A stretch of 64,000 nucleotides of DNA from Trebouxia sp. TZW2008 (lineage: Eukaryota; Chlorophyta; Trebouxiophyceae; Trebouxiales; Trebouxiaceae). Position numbers and translations under genes: made by a program. Under the pieces are notes generated by a model that was not told the DNA's origin, searched no databases, and saw nothing but the letters and a program-made list of their open reading frames with translations. Below are positions 22,101 through 30,388 of this stretch, piece by piece; the stretch's first letter is position 1; every line of letters begins with the position of its first letter. The DNA lies in NCBI GenBank assembly GCA_002118135.1, contig BDIU01000325.1, forward strand, positions 62,001-126,000. Reading direction: 5' to 3'.

Positions 22101-24491
22101 CCTGCCAGGTCCAGCATGACAGAGTAAGAACGGCATGGATGATGCAGTGCAGGTGCTACGCAGCTGCATGTTGACAGAAAGGTGATGCAAACTGTAAACT
22201 CGAAGCCTGGCAAGATGTGACTTGAGCCCCACTCCCACTGTGCACCTGTGCTGACATAGCGTACCAGTCATGAGGTTTTCGGCAAGGCAGCACCGCCAGG
22301 ATTCATTGTGCCTGTATGCAGCCTGAGGAGGTGGCAAGTGGTGGAGCCCAGGCTGGCCTGCAATGCTGTTTGTGCATGTGTTGGTGTGACAGCAAAGGCA
22401 AGCAACAGCTCAATGGTGTTCAAATGACTGTTAACGAGCATGTGAAGCCTGTGTTGACTCTAAGCAGAGTGGCAGGTGGAGGAGCCCAGGCTGGCCTGCA
22501 ATGCGGTTTGTGCCGATACAATGTTGAAGGAAAGGCAAAGAAAGATTGCACACACCCGTGTCGATTCTGAGGAGGTGGCAGGTGGTGGTCCCAGGCTGGG
22601 CTGCAATGCTGTTTGTACGCGTGCTAAGATCAAGCAAAAAGCAAACCACCGCTCAATGATGCATCAAAGAACTTTGTAGAACATGTCAGGTACCTGTGGT
22701 GATACCTGTATTGATTCTGAGCAGGTGGCAGGTGGTGGAGCCCAAATTCGCTCGCCATGCCAGTTGTGCAGAGCTCAATGTCAGTGCCAAATGCAAAGCA
22801 TACAACAGCTTAAGGATGCTTGGAGGCTTGTCATTGAGCAAGTCACGTACCTGTGTTGATCCTGAGCAGGTGGCAGGTGGTGGAGCCCAGGCTGGATTGC
22901 AGCTGTCTCAACTTCTCCTCTGATCTGCCACCAAACACCATGTCAATGCGCTGAATTTCTCACTGTGCTGAACATGTAAATGCACTGAATATACAGATGC
23001 GCTTGACATGGGCATAATAACATGAATTGACTAGAACTTTGCAACTCCCAACAGCATGTCAACACCGCAAAAATGGACAGAACAACAATGATTGGTCTTG
23101 TTTTTGCACGATCAAACAGCATGTCAACGTATCAATACAATAAGCCCCAATTGGCCAACCCTTCTGAGACATTGGCAGCATCATTGTGCAGCAGCAGATT
23201 GCTGTTATGACATTGATCATTCAAGACGTCTCTCACACTCACTTAGCAAACTCTTCTTGGGCATTTGCAGTATCACCACGCAGCAGAAAATTTGGATTGG
23301 TCTCAAAGTTGTTGCTATGACACTCACTTGGCAAAGGCTTCAGGAGCATTGGCCGCATCATCATGCAGTAGCAGGTAGTGCTTCAGAATCTGAGGTTCCA
23401 TAAGGCCCTGCCGCATGAGGGGCGGTATCGAGGCTGTTCTGAACAGCTCCCCATATGCTTTCACTGGGTCAGCCACGTGCGCATGCATCACCAGCAAGCC
23501 TGCAAGCACACTATGTGGTATGAGTTGCTGCTGTGCTGAACTTGAGTGTCAATGCAGGACTGACGAGAACCATAGCTTGTGTGAGATATCTCGTGTTGAT
23601 GTTTATGCAATGTGCCGCCACGTGTTGGTAATGGGCAAGATAGGAATGTTGTGGCTTTGACTGGCAATCTGTCAGGAGCCAATGCATGCAGATTCTGAGT
23701 CACAGCTTTTGATTTTCGAGATTTGAAGCAAGCAGAGCAAAGACCTACATGCTACTGGATAGTCAAAGCTCTCATGATCTGAAAAGGCCAGCGTCCGTAG
23801 GTACTCCTGCTTATACGCCTCAAACCAGGGTGTCTGCAAGTGCAGCTGACCTGCAATCAGAAGTTGTGTTTTTGTTGTCTGTCATACAGCAGCTAAATGC
23901 AGAAGCATCATGCATGTATGCTTCTACCCATGTTTGTATGCATGTATGCATGCATGCTTCTGCGCATGCAAGCCTGCCGCACCTTGACTCACATCAAGTG
24001 GCACATTAGGAGCTGTATCTATTGGCACTTTTGTAGATGCTTCTGACAAAACCTTGTCCATGTATACATTTGCATCCTGTGTAGTGACACAACTATAGGT
24101 CAAGTGAGCTCTTCAACAACGACATGACATTCGCCTGGGATTGCAATATTGTTGCAAACCTCATCTCTGGGTGCAAACATGTTCTGGCAGTGATAGAAGC
24201 GAAGCTTGAGCTCTTTAATGCGATATGATTGCTCTCCGACAGTTCTGACCGGGACTGCAGAGCGCGCATCGTCTGATGTAGGCAATATAAGCATCGCAAC
24301 TTGCTCAGCTGCATTGTGTTGTTGATCGTGCGGCTGAGCATACCGCTCAGATGGTGAAAGAAACCATACGGACGCAACATGTCGACGACTGTCAGTCCAT
24401 TGTGCTGCGCCACCGATGCCTCAGCTTCAGCCGACGACACCACCATCACCACTGGCGTAAACGCCTCCATTATCCAGTTGCGGAAGTCCAT
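7102..24491 (-). CDS. TRAPPC8: TRAPPC8 / Trs85, trafficking protein particle complex subunit
   Basis: TRAPPC8 is a subunit of the TRAPPIII tethering complex, which activates a Rab1/Ypt1-type GTPase in ER-Golgi transport and autophagy. Model exons (minus): 24491-24344, 24308-24160, 24076-23993, 23833-23749, 23499-23328, 22924-22851, 20880-20726, 20406-20137, 19859-19641, 18753-18593, 18162-17949, 16114-15964, 15229-15021, 14626-14424, 13855-13774, 13320-13140, 11597-11369, 11023-10903, 10542-10326, 9786-9527, 8386-8206, 7610-7102. All phases agree and give 1,357 aa ending in TAA, a normal family length. Landmarks in family order: N-terminal NGLTVVDMLRPYG, VPVRTVGEQSYR, TPWFEAYKQEY, MEPQILKHYLLLHDD, FLEEFAVRVLLPYLEVRVR, DYETALSTLKLLASDYKTD, a helical repeat region, then C-terminal beta domains (VAGEAVGVDVHISNP, RITGLEWVLNG, WPLWVHPRSPG, LDCLWSG). 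The exon 2 end is the least certain junction. Intron 1 would be only 35 nt. Most other introns are enlarged by decayed exon-edge copies. Confidence 0.93.
7660..7700 (-). repeat. Single copy of the TRAPPC8 exon 22 acceptor edge
   Basis: Just upstream of the last TRAPPC8 exon (starting at 7610), the plus-strand string ggccaggcactgcagat repeats the exon start plus its CTGCAG acceptor (gcgccaggcactgcagaat at 7601-7619). It is short and imperfect, so on its own it would be weak. It fits the pattern seen at other exons of this gene. Confidence 0.45.
8311..9090 (-). repeat. Array of exon-start copies upstream of TRAPPC8 exon 21
   Basis: The exon 21 start with its TGCAG acceptor is at 8386. Plus-strand text around 8340-8391 (caccattga-like core accagcatgcg, then ggggcttgtgactgca) recurs at about 8430-8455, 8491-8515, 8575-8636, 8690-8712, 8763-8840, 8945-8965, 9003-9030 and 9057-9080. 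The two longest copies (8575-8636 and 8763-8840) also keep the next 40 nt of coding sequence (gcagggagtctg...). Copies keep the acceptor-like tgactgca but lack a usable downstream donor. They are best read as decayed tandem duplications of the acceptor-plus-exon-start segment. Confidence 0.8.
9890..9992 (-). repeat. Decayed copy of the 5' half of TRAPPC8 exon 20
   Basis: On the minus strand, the coding text of exon 20 from its acceptor (exon start 9786: NPRSAPVQHFHKQDNPSH region) reappears about 200 nt upstream as an open but diverged stretch reading NPWSAPIQHTHKQHNPSHR. It sits in the preceding intron and has no donor. It is a duplicated exon start, not an extra exon with clear splice sites. 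Confidence 0.75.
11190..11272 (-). repeat. Decayed copy of the 3' edge of TRAPPC8 exon 17
   Basis: The last 60 nt of exon 17 and its donor (plus-strand ctgacctgaatctcatgcc at 11364-11382) recur at 11203-11221 as ctgacctgaacctcatgcc, followed by ttcaaccaatgtcactgg and accacacacaatg as in the exon. The minus-strand copy reads CVWYHDPVTLVEGMRFR followed by a GTCAGC donor-like site. It lies downstream of the true exon, inside the following intron. Confidence 0.8.
11640..12500. repeat. Tandem repeats in TRAPPC8 intron 16, partly exon 17-derived
   Basis: Plus-strand text from the start of exon 17 (ggatctgtctgtggctgcat at 11584-11603) recurs near 11744-11763 and, more diverged, near 11905-11960. 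Beyond that a roughly 220 nt unit is repeated about three times (around 11930-12150, 12150-12350, 12350-12500). It is recognisable by cagtgactgacgc, aagctg(a/g)agctgtg and catctttgg(g/a)a. The distal units no longer resemble coding sequence. Unit borders are approximate. Confidence 0.65.
12780..12990 (-). repeat. Two decayed copies of the 3' edge of TRAPPC8 exon 16
   Basis: The exon 16 end with its donor (plus-strand cccaccagaaagcgctgatgatg near 13136-13158) recurs at about 12784-12830 (taccagaaagcgctgacgatg) and 12930-12985 (caccagaaggcgctgatgacg). Both keep the adjacent 30 nt of coding text and a GT at the donor position. They lie in the intron after the exon, 150-350 nt downstream of the real donor. 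Confidence 0.8.
13371..13478 (-). repeat. Copy of the 5' half of TRAPPC8 exon 16 with acceptor
   Basis: The exon 16 start (13320, after CTGCAG) and about 95 nt of its coding text are duplicated immediately upstream. On the minus strand the copy reads VELHQRPGTLLEGELHRSR after its own CTGCAG acceptor. Identity to the true exon is high, so this copy is young. It has no clear GT donor, so it is unlikely to be spliced as a cassette, but its acceptor could compete with the real one. Confidence 0.8.
14690..14945 (-). repeat. Decayed copies of parts of TRAPPC8 exons 14 and 13
   Basis: Two pieces lie side by side in the intron between exons 13 and 14. The piece at 14690-14800 resembles the first half of exon 14 (copy VSEQHIVNKAGVSDVVRL versus exon VLEQEIVVKPGDSDIVRL). 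The piece at 14820-14945 resembles the 3' half of exon 13 through its donor (ISNPMSIGVSLTQVRA region). The intron is therefore filled from both ends by neighbouring exon edges. Confidence 0.75.
16233..16267. repeat. Hexanucleotide minisatellite (AGGCGC)n
   Basis: About six uninterrupted aggcgc units lie in the TRAPPC8 intron between exons 11 and 12. A short CAA/CAG/CGA trinucleotide run follows at about 16336-16380. Both are simple repeats with no sign of coding use on the minus strand. Confidence 0.9.
16385..17948 (-). repeat. Large tandem array of the 3' part of TRAPPC8 exon 11 plus intron start
   Basis: Units of about 200 nt repeat downstream of exon 11 (18162-17949), seen by plus-strand tgtgcagcactagcctgatg at about 17743, 17543, 17341 and 17020, and more diverged at 16815, 16695, 16557 and 16400. 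Each unit carries a CCCAG acceptor, a 72 nt open block matching the exon end (LQGRYLQQFLDAVHQASAAQ) and a GTGCGC donor. Each could therefore act as a phase 0-0 cassette adding 24 residues. The first four are nearly identical to each other and to the exon, introns included. The array contains the 106 N gap, whose two flanks repeat the same 16 nt. Confidence 0.9.
17078..17183. other. Assembly gap (106 N) inside the tandem array
   Basis: A run of N interrupts the exon 11-derived array. The sequence on both sides is aagtattgcccctgta, which is what an unresolved tandem repeat would give. The true number of units is unknown. Confidence 0.98.
18185..18340 (-). repeat. Decayed copy of the 5' half of TRAPPC8 exon 11
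   Basis: Upstream of exon 11, the minus strand repeats its CTGCAG acceptor, QALS start and on to the METGNL-like stretch (EMGNLRAASYNFMAIL versus exon EMGNLQAAVHHFMAIL). It contains internal stops and small indels. It is an older duplication on the acceptor side, whereas the donor side of the same exon has the large young array. Confidence 0.8.
18985..19560 (-). repeat. Four tandem copies of the 3' part of TRAPPC8 exon 9
   Basis: The end of exon 9 (LLLADYCKQHGLHSEAHSAL up to the donor at 19641) recurs with donors near 19484, 19316, 19128 and 18985, a spacing of about 145-190 nt. Three copies remain open to their GTCAG donor; the farthest (LLADYCKQNGLHLEAHPVL) is the most altered. One copy (near 19404) has a CACCCAG acceptor-like site; the others lack a clear acceptor. 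If any were spliced in they would add TPR-like helical segments. Confidence 0.88.
19973..20058. repeat. G-rich low-complexity stretch in TRAPPC8 intron 8
   Basis: The plus strand is a run of short GGTG/GGGTGG/ATGGGAGGG words within the intron between exons 8 and 9. Several GGG tracts could in principle stack, but spacing is irregular. No coding potential is apparent. Confidence 0.6.
21280..21990. repeat. About 150 nt tandem repeats in TRAPPC8 intron 6
   Basis: Four to five diverged units are recognised on the plus strand by gtctttgctgcatctgtc(a/g)gc, a(c)acaagcagaatgccag and gcaggggcagca. They occur near 21405-21460, 21560-21615, 21718-21775 and 21885-21930. Unlike most arrays in this gene, the unit does not match either flanking exon. 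It may be an older array whose exon origin has decayed, or an unrelated satellite. Confidence 0.7.
22312..22765 (-). repeat. Four copies of the 3' part of TRAPPC8 exon 6
   Basis: The core gcaggtggtggagcccaggctgg of exon 6 (22851-22924) recurs near 22335, 22470, 22575 and 22730 on the plus strand. Each copy keeps the CTGCCACCT coding text and the region of the donor. Spacing is about 110-150 nt. The copies are downstream of the real exon, in the long intron 6. Confidence 0.85.
23155..23292 (-). repeat. Two copies of the 3' edge of TRAPPC8 exon 5
   Basis: Exon 5 ends LLLHDDAANAPEAFAK before its GTGAGTG donor at 23327. The minus strand repeats this as LLRGDTANAQEEFAK with GTGAGTG near 23245-23290, and as LLLHNDAANVSEGLAN near 23158-23205. 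Spacing is roughly 85 nt. The nearer copy keeps a perfect donor and the farther one has lost it. Confidence 0.85.
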
Positions 24492-24873
24492 TTCGACGTA
24501 TAGTCCGGCAGAGTCAGACCGAAGAGATCAATGCCTTTGCCACATCTGAAGCTGTTCGAAAACGGTACAGCTCAGATTGCTGCTGAATCGATGCACTTTG
24601 CTTTTTGAGAGGGTGATGGTGCCATCAAATTGGCTCAGCGCGATGTACTTTGCTGCATAGCGCAAATAGGTCAACGCAGTTGCAGAGAGAGCACCGATGA
24701 GCAAGAAGAAGCACATAACAGGCAATTCACAAGTTGTACAGGCTGATTGCTTCTGTGCAGCAAAGCAACAAGTAACTTTCGAGGAATTTTGCAGGTGTTT
24801 GCCCTGTGCTGCACGCAAGGGAATCAGTTGCATGGCAGAGCTTTGATCTGGCAGAACCTGCTGTTCAGTATGC
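24492..24873. other. Short divergent intergenic region
   Basis: About 380 nt separates the TRAPPC8 start (minus) from the start of the SAM-like ORF (plus), so it may hold divergent promoters. I see no TATA box at a clear position, no repeat and no RNA gene. Confidence 0.4.
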
Positions 24874-25179
24874 ATGTACGATGTCATGTCATATGTAACA
24901 GCATGCAACTCGACAATGAACAATGAATCTGTACCCAGTATATGTGTAACTAGGCGTGACGGTTACTGGATGATTTTTGAGGCCAAGAAGGAGCTGCAGC
25001 AGTACCTCACTTGTATCAACCCAATCTATGCAAAATACACAGAGAATCTGTGGGCGAACGAGGTCAACTCCATTTCTCGGCTGGGAGACGCTTCTTTGAC
25101 AGTCTTGCAAGCATGTGGCGTTGAGAATCCAGTTCATGCTGGCAACATCATTGCTCAGTCACAGGCACCAGGCAAGTAG
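24874..25179 (+). CDS. Short protein with a SAM-like helical domain
   Basis: A 101-codon ORF runs from ATG 24874 to TAG 25177-25179. The C-terminal 70 residues read like a real domain: YWMIFEAKKELQQYL, YAKYTENLWANEVNSI and ACGVENPVHAGNIIAQ, with the L-G-ASL...L..CGV...HA.NI spacing of sterile alpha motif-type helical bundles. The first 30 residues look less constrained, and an internal ATG lies at 24970. The TAG follows CAG-GCAAGT, which could also be a GC-type donor, so further exons are possible; I found none. It may be a small gene, the first exon of a larger one, or a gene fragment. Confidence 0.5.
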   Translation: MYDVMSYVTACNSTMNNESVPSICVTRRDGYWMIFEAKKELQQYLTCINPIYAKYTENLWANEVNSISRLGDASLTVLQACGVENPVHAGNIIAQSQAPGK

Positions 25180-26241
25180 TCCTCTAATTTATCCATTGTG
25201 TGACAAGTTAACACCTACTTGCTGCATCTGTGAGCACAGCGACTTCACAATGCATTCACAGCTGGATAATGAGCACTTTGTTGGACCTGCTGCAGTAATT
25301 TGAAGAGTTGCACAAAATGACATGCGCTGCCTCTCAAAGGTCCAGCTCATCAGCCTTTCAATTTTGCTACTCACTTGGGCTGGAACCGTGTCTCACAAAG
25401 TGTGTGCAAGCTTGTGCCCGAGGCTAGTTCATGTCTTCTAAACCTTGACCAATACAGCCTGATTGACTCATGGCTCAAGCAGCTGATGTGTAGCTTGCAA
25501 GCATTGAGTGAGCGCAACGTACCACATCAAACATAATCTATCTGCCTGTGGATTGCAATTCACATTGTCATATGTCAAAACGCCTAGCTATGATGGTCAG
25601 TTGCACATTTCTTTTGGCATCCTTATTCTGGCATCAGCAGCTGGTTGCTGCAGCTGACTAAGCTTATGCAAGCTGCCCTTCAGCAGCTTGGAAGCACAGG
25701 CAACCCATGTCTTTTGCGATGTCCTTGGCAGATCACAGTCTAGCCGTCATGGATGCTTTGTTTGCACCTTTTGTGTACGGTAGCGAACAGTTTTATGGTG
25801 GTAACAGAATCGCTTCCGAGCACAGTTTCGGGCGCCCTGCGCCTGACTTCTTGCGCCTTGAGACAATGCAGCCTCTGCACTGATGTTATTGTATGTATAG
25901 TATCATGTATCACGTACAGCTAAAGACTACAGAACCAGGCATCTTCCGGGCATCCTCAACCTCACGACATTTGGGATTCTGTCCACAAATGACTGCACCC
26001 ATGACCTGCAACGTGAGAATCCTCATGTCTCATTATGTTTGCTCATGCTAGCGAGCGCTTGTTTGGGTATGCACCAGCTTTTGTATGGCGTTACATGGCT
26101 TTAGCAGATGTATCTATACAAATCTAATAGAGTATACAAATACGCCCAAAACGGCTGATACAACATATTCGGTAAATTACATGACAAAGCTAAAGTGCAT
26201 GTCAAACCTGGATAAATATCCTTCGCCATTACACATGCACC
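25180..26241. other. Intergenic, no gene seen
   Basis: This lies between the plus-strand SAM-like ORF and the 3' end of the minus-strand HNH gene. No ORF with recognisable content or splice signals was found. Two TTACA words (26177-26181 and 26229-26233) on the plus strand are minus-strand TGTAA, the polyadenylation signal commonly used by green algae. The second lies 9-13 nt past the HNH gene stop. Confidence 0.5.
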
Positions 26242-27804
26242 TTAATGCATGGAGTTATACCAAATTCTCAGCTTCTCAGACAACTCCATGCCTTCAGTAA
26301 GATAGTCTTCAAAATTCCATGAGGCTGGCTGCCACCCGTGTCGGATTGCGTACGTTCTAGCTTGCCTTGCCTGGAAATTGAGGACTCTCTTGTATGGGCG
26401 CGGAGGCCTTCCAGGGTCAAACTCCAATGCTCGGTTGTCAATATCTTGGAAAGTAAGGTTTTGTAGTAGGTGGGGTGGGCTCCTCCAATCTGTTCCCATC
26501 TTATCCCGACCAATGTCAACCAGCTTCTTCATCAAAATGCTTGGGTCCGTTATCTTGGCAATAAACTTGTCAGAGTTTTTGTCAAATGTAAAGCACAACC
26601 GTGAGGTGTCAAATGCCCACTCTATAGGCTTCCACACAGGCAACCCATTCTTGACATCATTGATGTTATCAAATCCAAGCAAGTGAACATACTCAAACCA
26701 TTCCCACTTGAACAAGTGGGAGACAATGACCGTAGAGGATGGCAGGACAGCATTGGTGAGCAGACACCAACACTTGCTACCTTGCAAAGCTCCATAGCCG
26801 GATTTGACACTCCTGCTGAAAAGTTGTGCCCCAGGATTGGTTTTGCATGTCACCTTCCCCTCAGTGTACATAAATCTGTCCAGCGGTAGCGCACTGTGAA
26901 CTTGTAACAGACTCTTGATCTCATTCAAAGCCAGCAGGACTTCATTAGAGGCACCCGCATAACACAATGTATTGCAGTTTGCTATGCTGAACAGTAAGCA
27001 TTCACCTAAAAAGGGCTTTGCAAACACAGCTTCCCAAGGGGAATGCAGTGGTGGGGGGTGTGCGCTTGCTCCTGTGACACTACACATAAACCATGCTTGC
27101 TGACCATGCCACTAGGGCATAAGCGACACACATGGCTTTGCAATACTGACTTGCATGCATTCAGGCGTGAAGCATATGCATGCTGACAGTCGTTTGAGTT
27201 GGAAACAGCAAACTGGTACACAAGCTCAAAGGCCTAGCTGAGCAACGCTTGAAGAGGCAAACATCAAATTTTGTGCCATGCTAAAGCTGAGGTGCACGCA
27301 TGCCCAAACATTGTCAGAAATTGTGTCAAGTAATCTCTCTAACGGATGCAGTGAAACAAGACTACACGGCTATGCATGTAATCAGACACGACTGCTGTGT
27401 AACACTGCTGTGTAACACTGCCGTGTAAACCTTGCTGTGATGCCAGAATGTGATTTGGTCACATTATCGGGGAGGGCCCAGGGAGACAGCAACATACCTG
27501 CGTTCTGTGGACAAACGATCTTGATGCGTAGTGGGTCTCCCTCAGGTCCTGGCAGATCATCAGGGTCGTCCCACCTGAGCCATAGCTGACCATCCCAAAA
27601 ATACAGCTTCCCATTTTTGGGCACATCACTTATATTCATGACTTGTTGTCTTAGATCATTCTTTGACTGCCATGTGGCCCTGAAGCCGGGTGCTCCAGTA
27701 CCCACATCAGCATCTGGTGCATTATCAACCCCATACTGCACCCTTCTTCGAGCCATGCTAGCCTCCCTGTTCAAACAGCAATCCTGGTCAGCCTTTGTCA
27801 ACAT
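26242..27804 (-). CDS. HNH_2-type (HNH endonuclease-like) protein
   Basis: Model exons (minus): 27804-27498 and 26981-26242, giving 348 aa ending in TAA. A second candidate start at 27756 (MARRRVQYGV) follows an acceptor-like TTTGAACAG and may be the true one if an upstream exon exists. The C-terminal half shows the HNH_2 layout: a Cys pair region (SKCWCLLTN), VIVSHLFKWEW with the conserved His, then NDVKNGLPVWKPIEWAFD, where the Asn-Gly-Leu and final Asp-containing strand are the family hallmark. The N-terminal half contains LYFWDGQLWLRWDD and is not recognised. Such domains in algae and fungi are mostly of unknown function; nuclease activity is inferred only. The CATAG acceptor of exon 2 is weak but keeps the frame. 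Confidence 0.7.
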
Positions 27805-30388
27805 AAGGAAGTAAGATTACAGCGACTTCAGCAGGTAAACACAAGTTGAGCACCAGCTTTAGCCAGTATGCAGTGCTTGCATTGATCCTGATGCATCATC
27901 AAGCATCCTAAGGGCTTTGTGCTGGTTGCTTGCAACACACAATGCACTGCATAATGGTTTGCAACATTGCTATGTACTAATTGTTGTGGTCATGGTGATA
28001 AGGCCTCCTTGCTCAGCTGCTGCCTAGTGCTGCTGAGGCTTGTCATGGGCTATCAGTTTGCAGCTTGCGCACGCACCACCGGGTAACACAACACACCTTT
28101 CGACTGATGTGTTGACCAAGAGTCAGCACTCGAGACGCAAATGGCCTCACTGGAAGTCCATGTTCTCTGCAAGCAGCAGGACAAAGTCCTGCAACAAGTG
28201 ATTGCAAGTGTTTCAATAGGTAGAGCGCTCAGCAAGCACTCTGCCTGAAGCATCTGTGACTTTAAACAAGCTCAGAGACAGGGAAGACACTAGAGGCAGC
28301 CATCTCAGTACAGATGGCAGCAGCATGGCAATACTGCATAAGCAACGTGGGGTTCACAGCTTACGGACCATGAACTTCTGTTACGCAGTGCTCGCTCACC
28401 ACAAGCAAGCTTGCTGGAGCGCGCTGCAACGTTTGATGTGTCAAGTCACCCCTAAGGCCCTGCCACAGAAGAGCATCCACGTGGGGAGTGGCAAAGAACG
28501 TGGCGGATCAAAACCCGAAGCGTTCCTGAGCGCCGATACAAGTAGAGTCGTGGCATCGATGTAGAGCGCCGTTGCTGTCACGGTTACTGGAGCTACGATT
28601 CCAAGCAGGCCGTATCCTCCACCCGGTGGCCCAACATCGTCGCCGTGAAAATCTGTGCTTGGGCTTGAGGTGTTCTTTCCTCCGCCGCCTCCGTAGCCTG
28701 CAGAGCAAGTGAACTCAGTGAGGCGGTCGGTCACCGCAACACCCGCATCCGAGACGTTTCAACAATTCACACAACGAGGCCGAGAGTGCGGCAATGAAGA
28801 AGCTTGCTTATTGCGTCTGCTGTTGGCACGCGTGCAACTATTGCACCGATGCAGCAACACGAGCTGATGACGGTATGGCTGCAGACTACACTGCAAAGTG
28901 GGCATATAACAGCAAGCGCATGTATGCGAGGATGGTCAACGGCGTTGACTCAACGCGTGGGCGATATCGAGCAGCTTGCACCACAGGATCGCGCCGCCAC
29001 TTGCACAAAGCTACGATGTGAGCCCGACAGAAGCATGTGAAGTGCGAGCGCCTCGCGCTGCAGTGCAAATTCGGCAAACGGTCTCAACCTTAGCAAATTT
29101 GCATGTCTAGCCAGGGCTGCATTCCCTGCTGGCCATGTCTCGCCCCCCCACGAGGCCTCTTAGGAGATCCAAACTGCCTCTGCAGATTTTTGAAAGTCAG
29201 CCTGGCAGCATGCTTTGTCCAGCTCCCGACCTCATCATTTTCTGGAGGTGAAAAAAGCTTCCGCCTGCGTGTCGCACAGACCATTTTGCTTCAGCAACAG
29301 CAAGTTGATCATGATGCAGCAGCAAGATTGTGTTGACAGCACCAGAGCAAGCTTGCATGCCCCCTGCGTTAAGACACACCGGATCCCAAAACCCTCTGTT
29401 GCAAAACGCAAAATCACCCTAAAACCCTAAACCCTATAGCCACCCTAACTCCCCTAACAAAATTTTCAAAGTTCAAAATTTTTTAGGGTTTTGCAAAACC
29501 CTGCGCGCTCAGATCCGGTGTGTATTAACGTCAGGGCTTGCCAACTTTTTTTGCTTATCGTGTTTTGTTTTTGTTGTCGCTCATGACTTACAATGATACA
29601 ATCACACAGTTCGGTTGATTGAATTAGAGTTTGCAACTTGTGGCACATGCGATTAGACTTGTTGTCTAGCTGAAGCATGTAAAATTACTCTCTCTCTCAT
29701 GCACTGCACTTGATCGATCAAGATATCTGTGATGCCGCATGATCACTAGGCTCACAAGGCAGTCTCAGCATGTGCTGCACACTGAAGTTGCAGCTGCTTG
29801 CTACAGATCATGCATGTAAGTAATTGCATTGGACGTGTGCTAGTTCATGAAGACTTGTTGTGATTCGGATGCTGGCAATCCCATCGGTATATACCGAACA
29901 TCAAAGCTGCTGTTACATTAAATGATAGAAATTTTCTAAACTCAAATGCAGATCCAGAAGCCGGCACCAATGCTGTCAAAGTCTCCCGTAAGTGTGTATT
30001 TGATACAGTTTGATGTGACTTATGCAGTCTAAATCAGTTCACGCAGTGACATGTGTGGGTACCCATATTGCGTTACAATCTGATCAACAAAATTTTGCAG
30101 ATCTAGAGAACTCAACAAAGTCTTTCTACAGCAAAATCTGGAACACAACACCTATTTTTATGATCAACACCCCTGGCTGATCAGGCTGTCACCTGCTCAA
30201 ACACTCTCAAGCAACAAACGAATTCTACTAAACAAATTGCAGAACCTCAACTCCTACATCAAATGCAAAAAGGTCACACTATGCCCATTTATCAGTAAGA
30301 CTCATACTGGTACACATCAATTGATTCAACTCTGAATCTACACTGAAGGAATGTGTTTTGATCATGCGCAAGCTTGCTCTGGCAACTC
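27805..30388. other. Intergenic, 2.6 kb, no supported gene
   Basis: ORFs here are short. A glycine-rich minus-strand frame at 28434-28734 (AGYGGGGGKNTSS, then a hydrophobic VAPVTVTATALYIDATTLLV) follows a TGCAG and might be an orphan exon, but no partner exon was found. The stretch 29440-30270 is AT-rich with long T and A runs. A TTACA at 30073-30077 could be the polyadenylation signal of the kinase gene. No RNA gene was recognised. Confidence 0.45.
29417..29436. repeat. Interstitial telomere-like motif
   Basis: The plus strand reads ccctaaaaccctaaacccta, i.e. nearly three units of the CCCTAAA plant/algal-type telomere repeat, followed by looser caccctaac and cccctaac. It lies between genes and is too short to be a chromosome end. 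Confidence 0.7.

Noticed and set aside
28434..28734. Glycine-rich minus-strand frame with a hydrophobic stretch
   Set aside because: It follows a TGCAG, but no ATG, no donor with a matching partner exon and no family resemblance were found.
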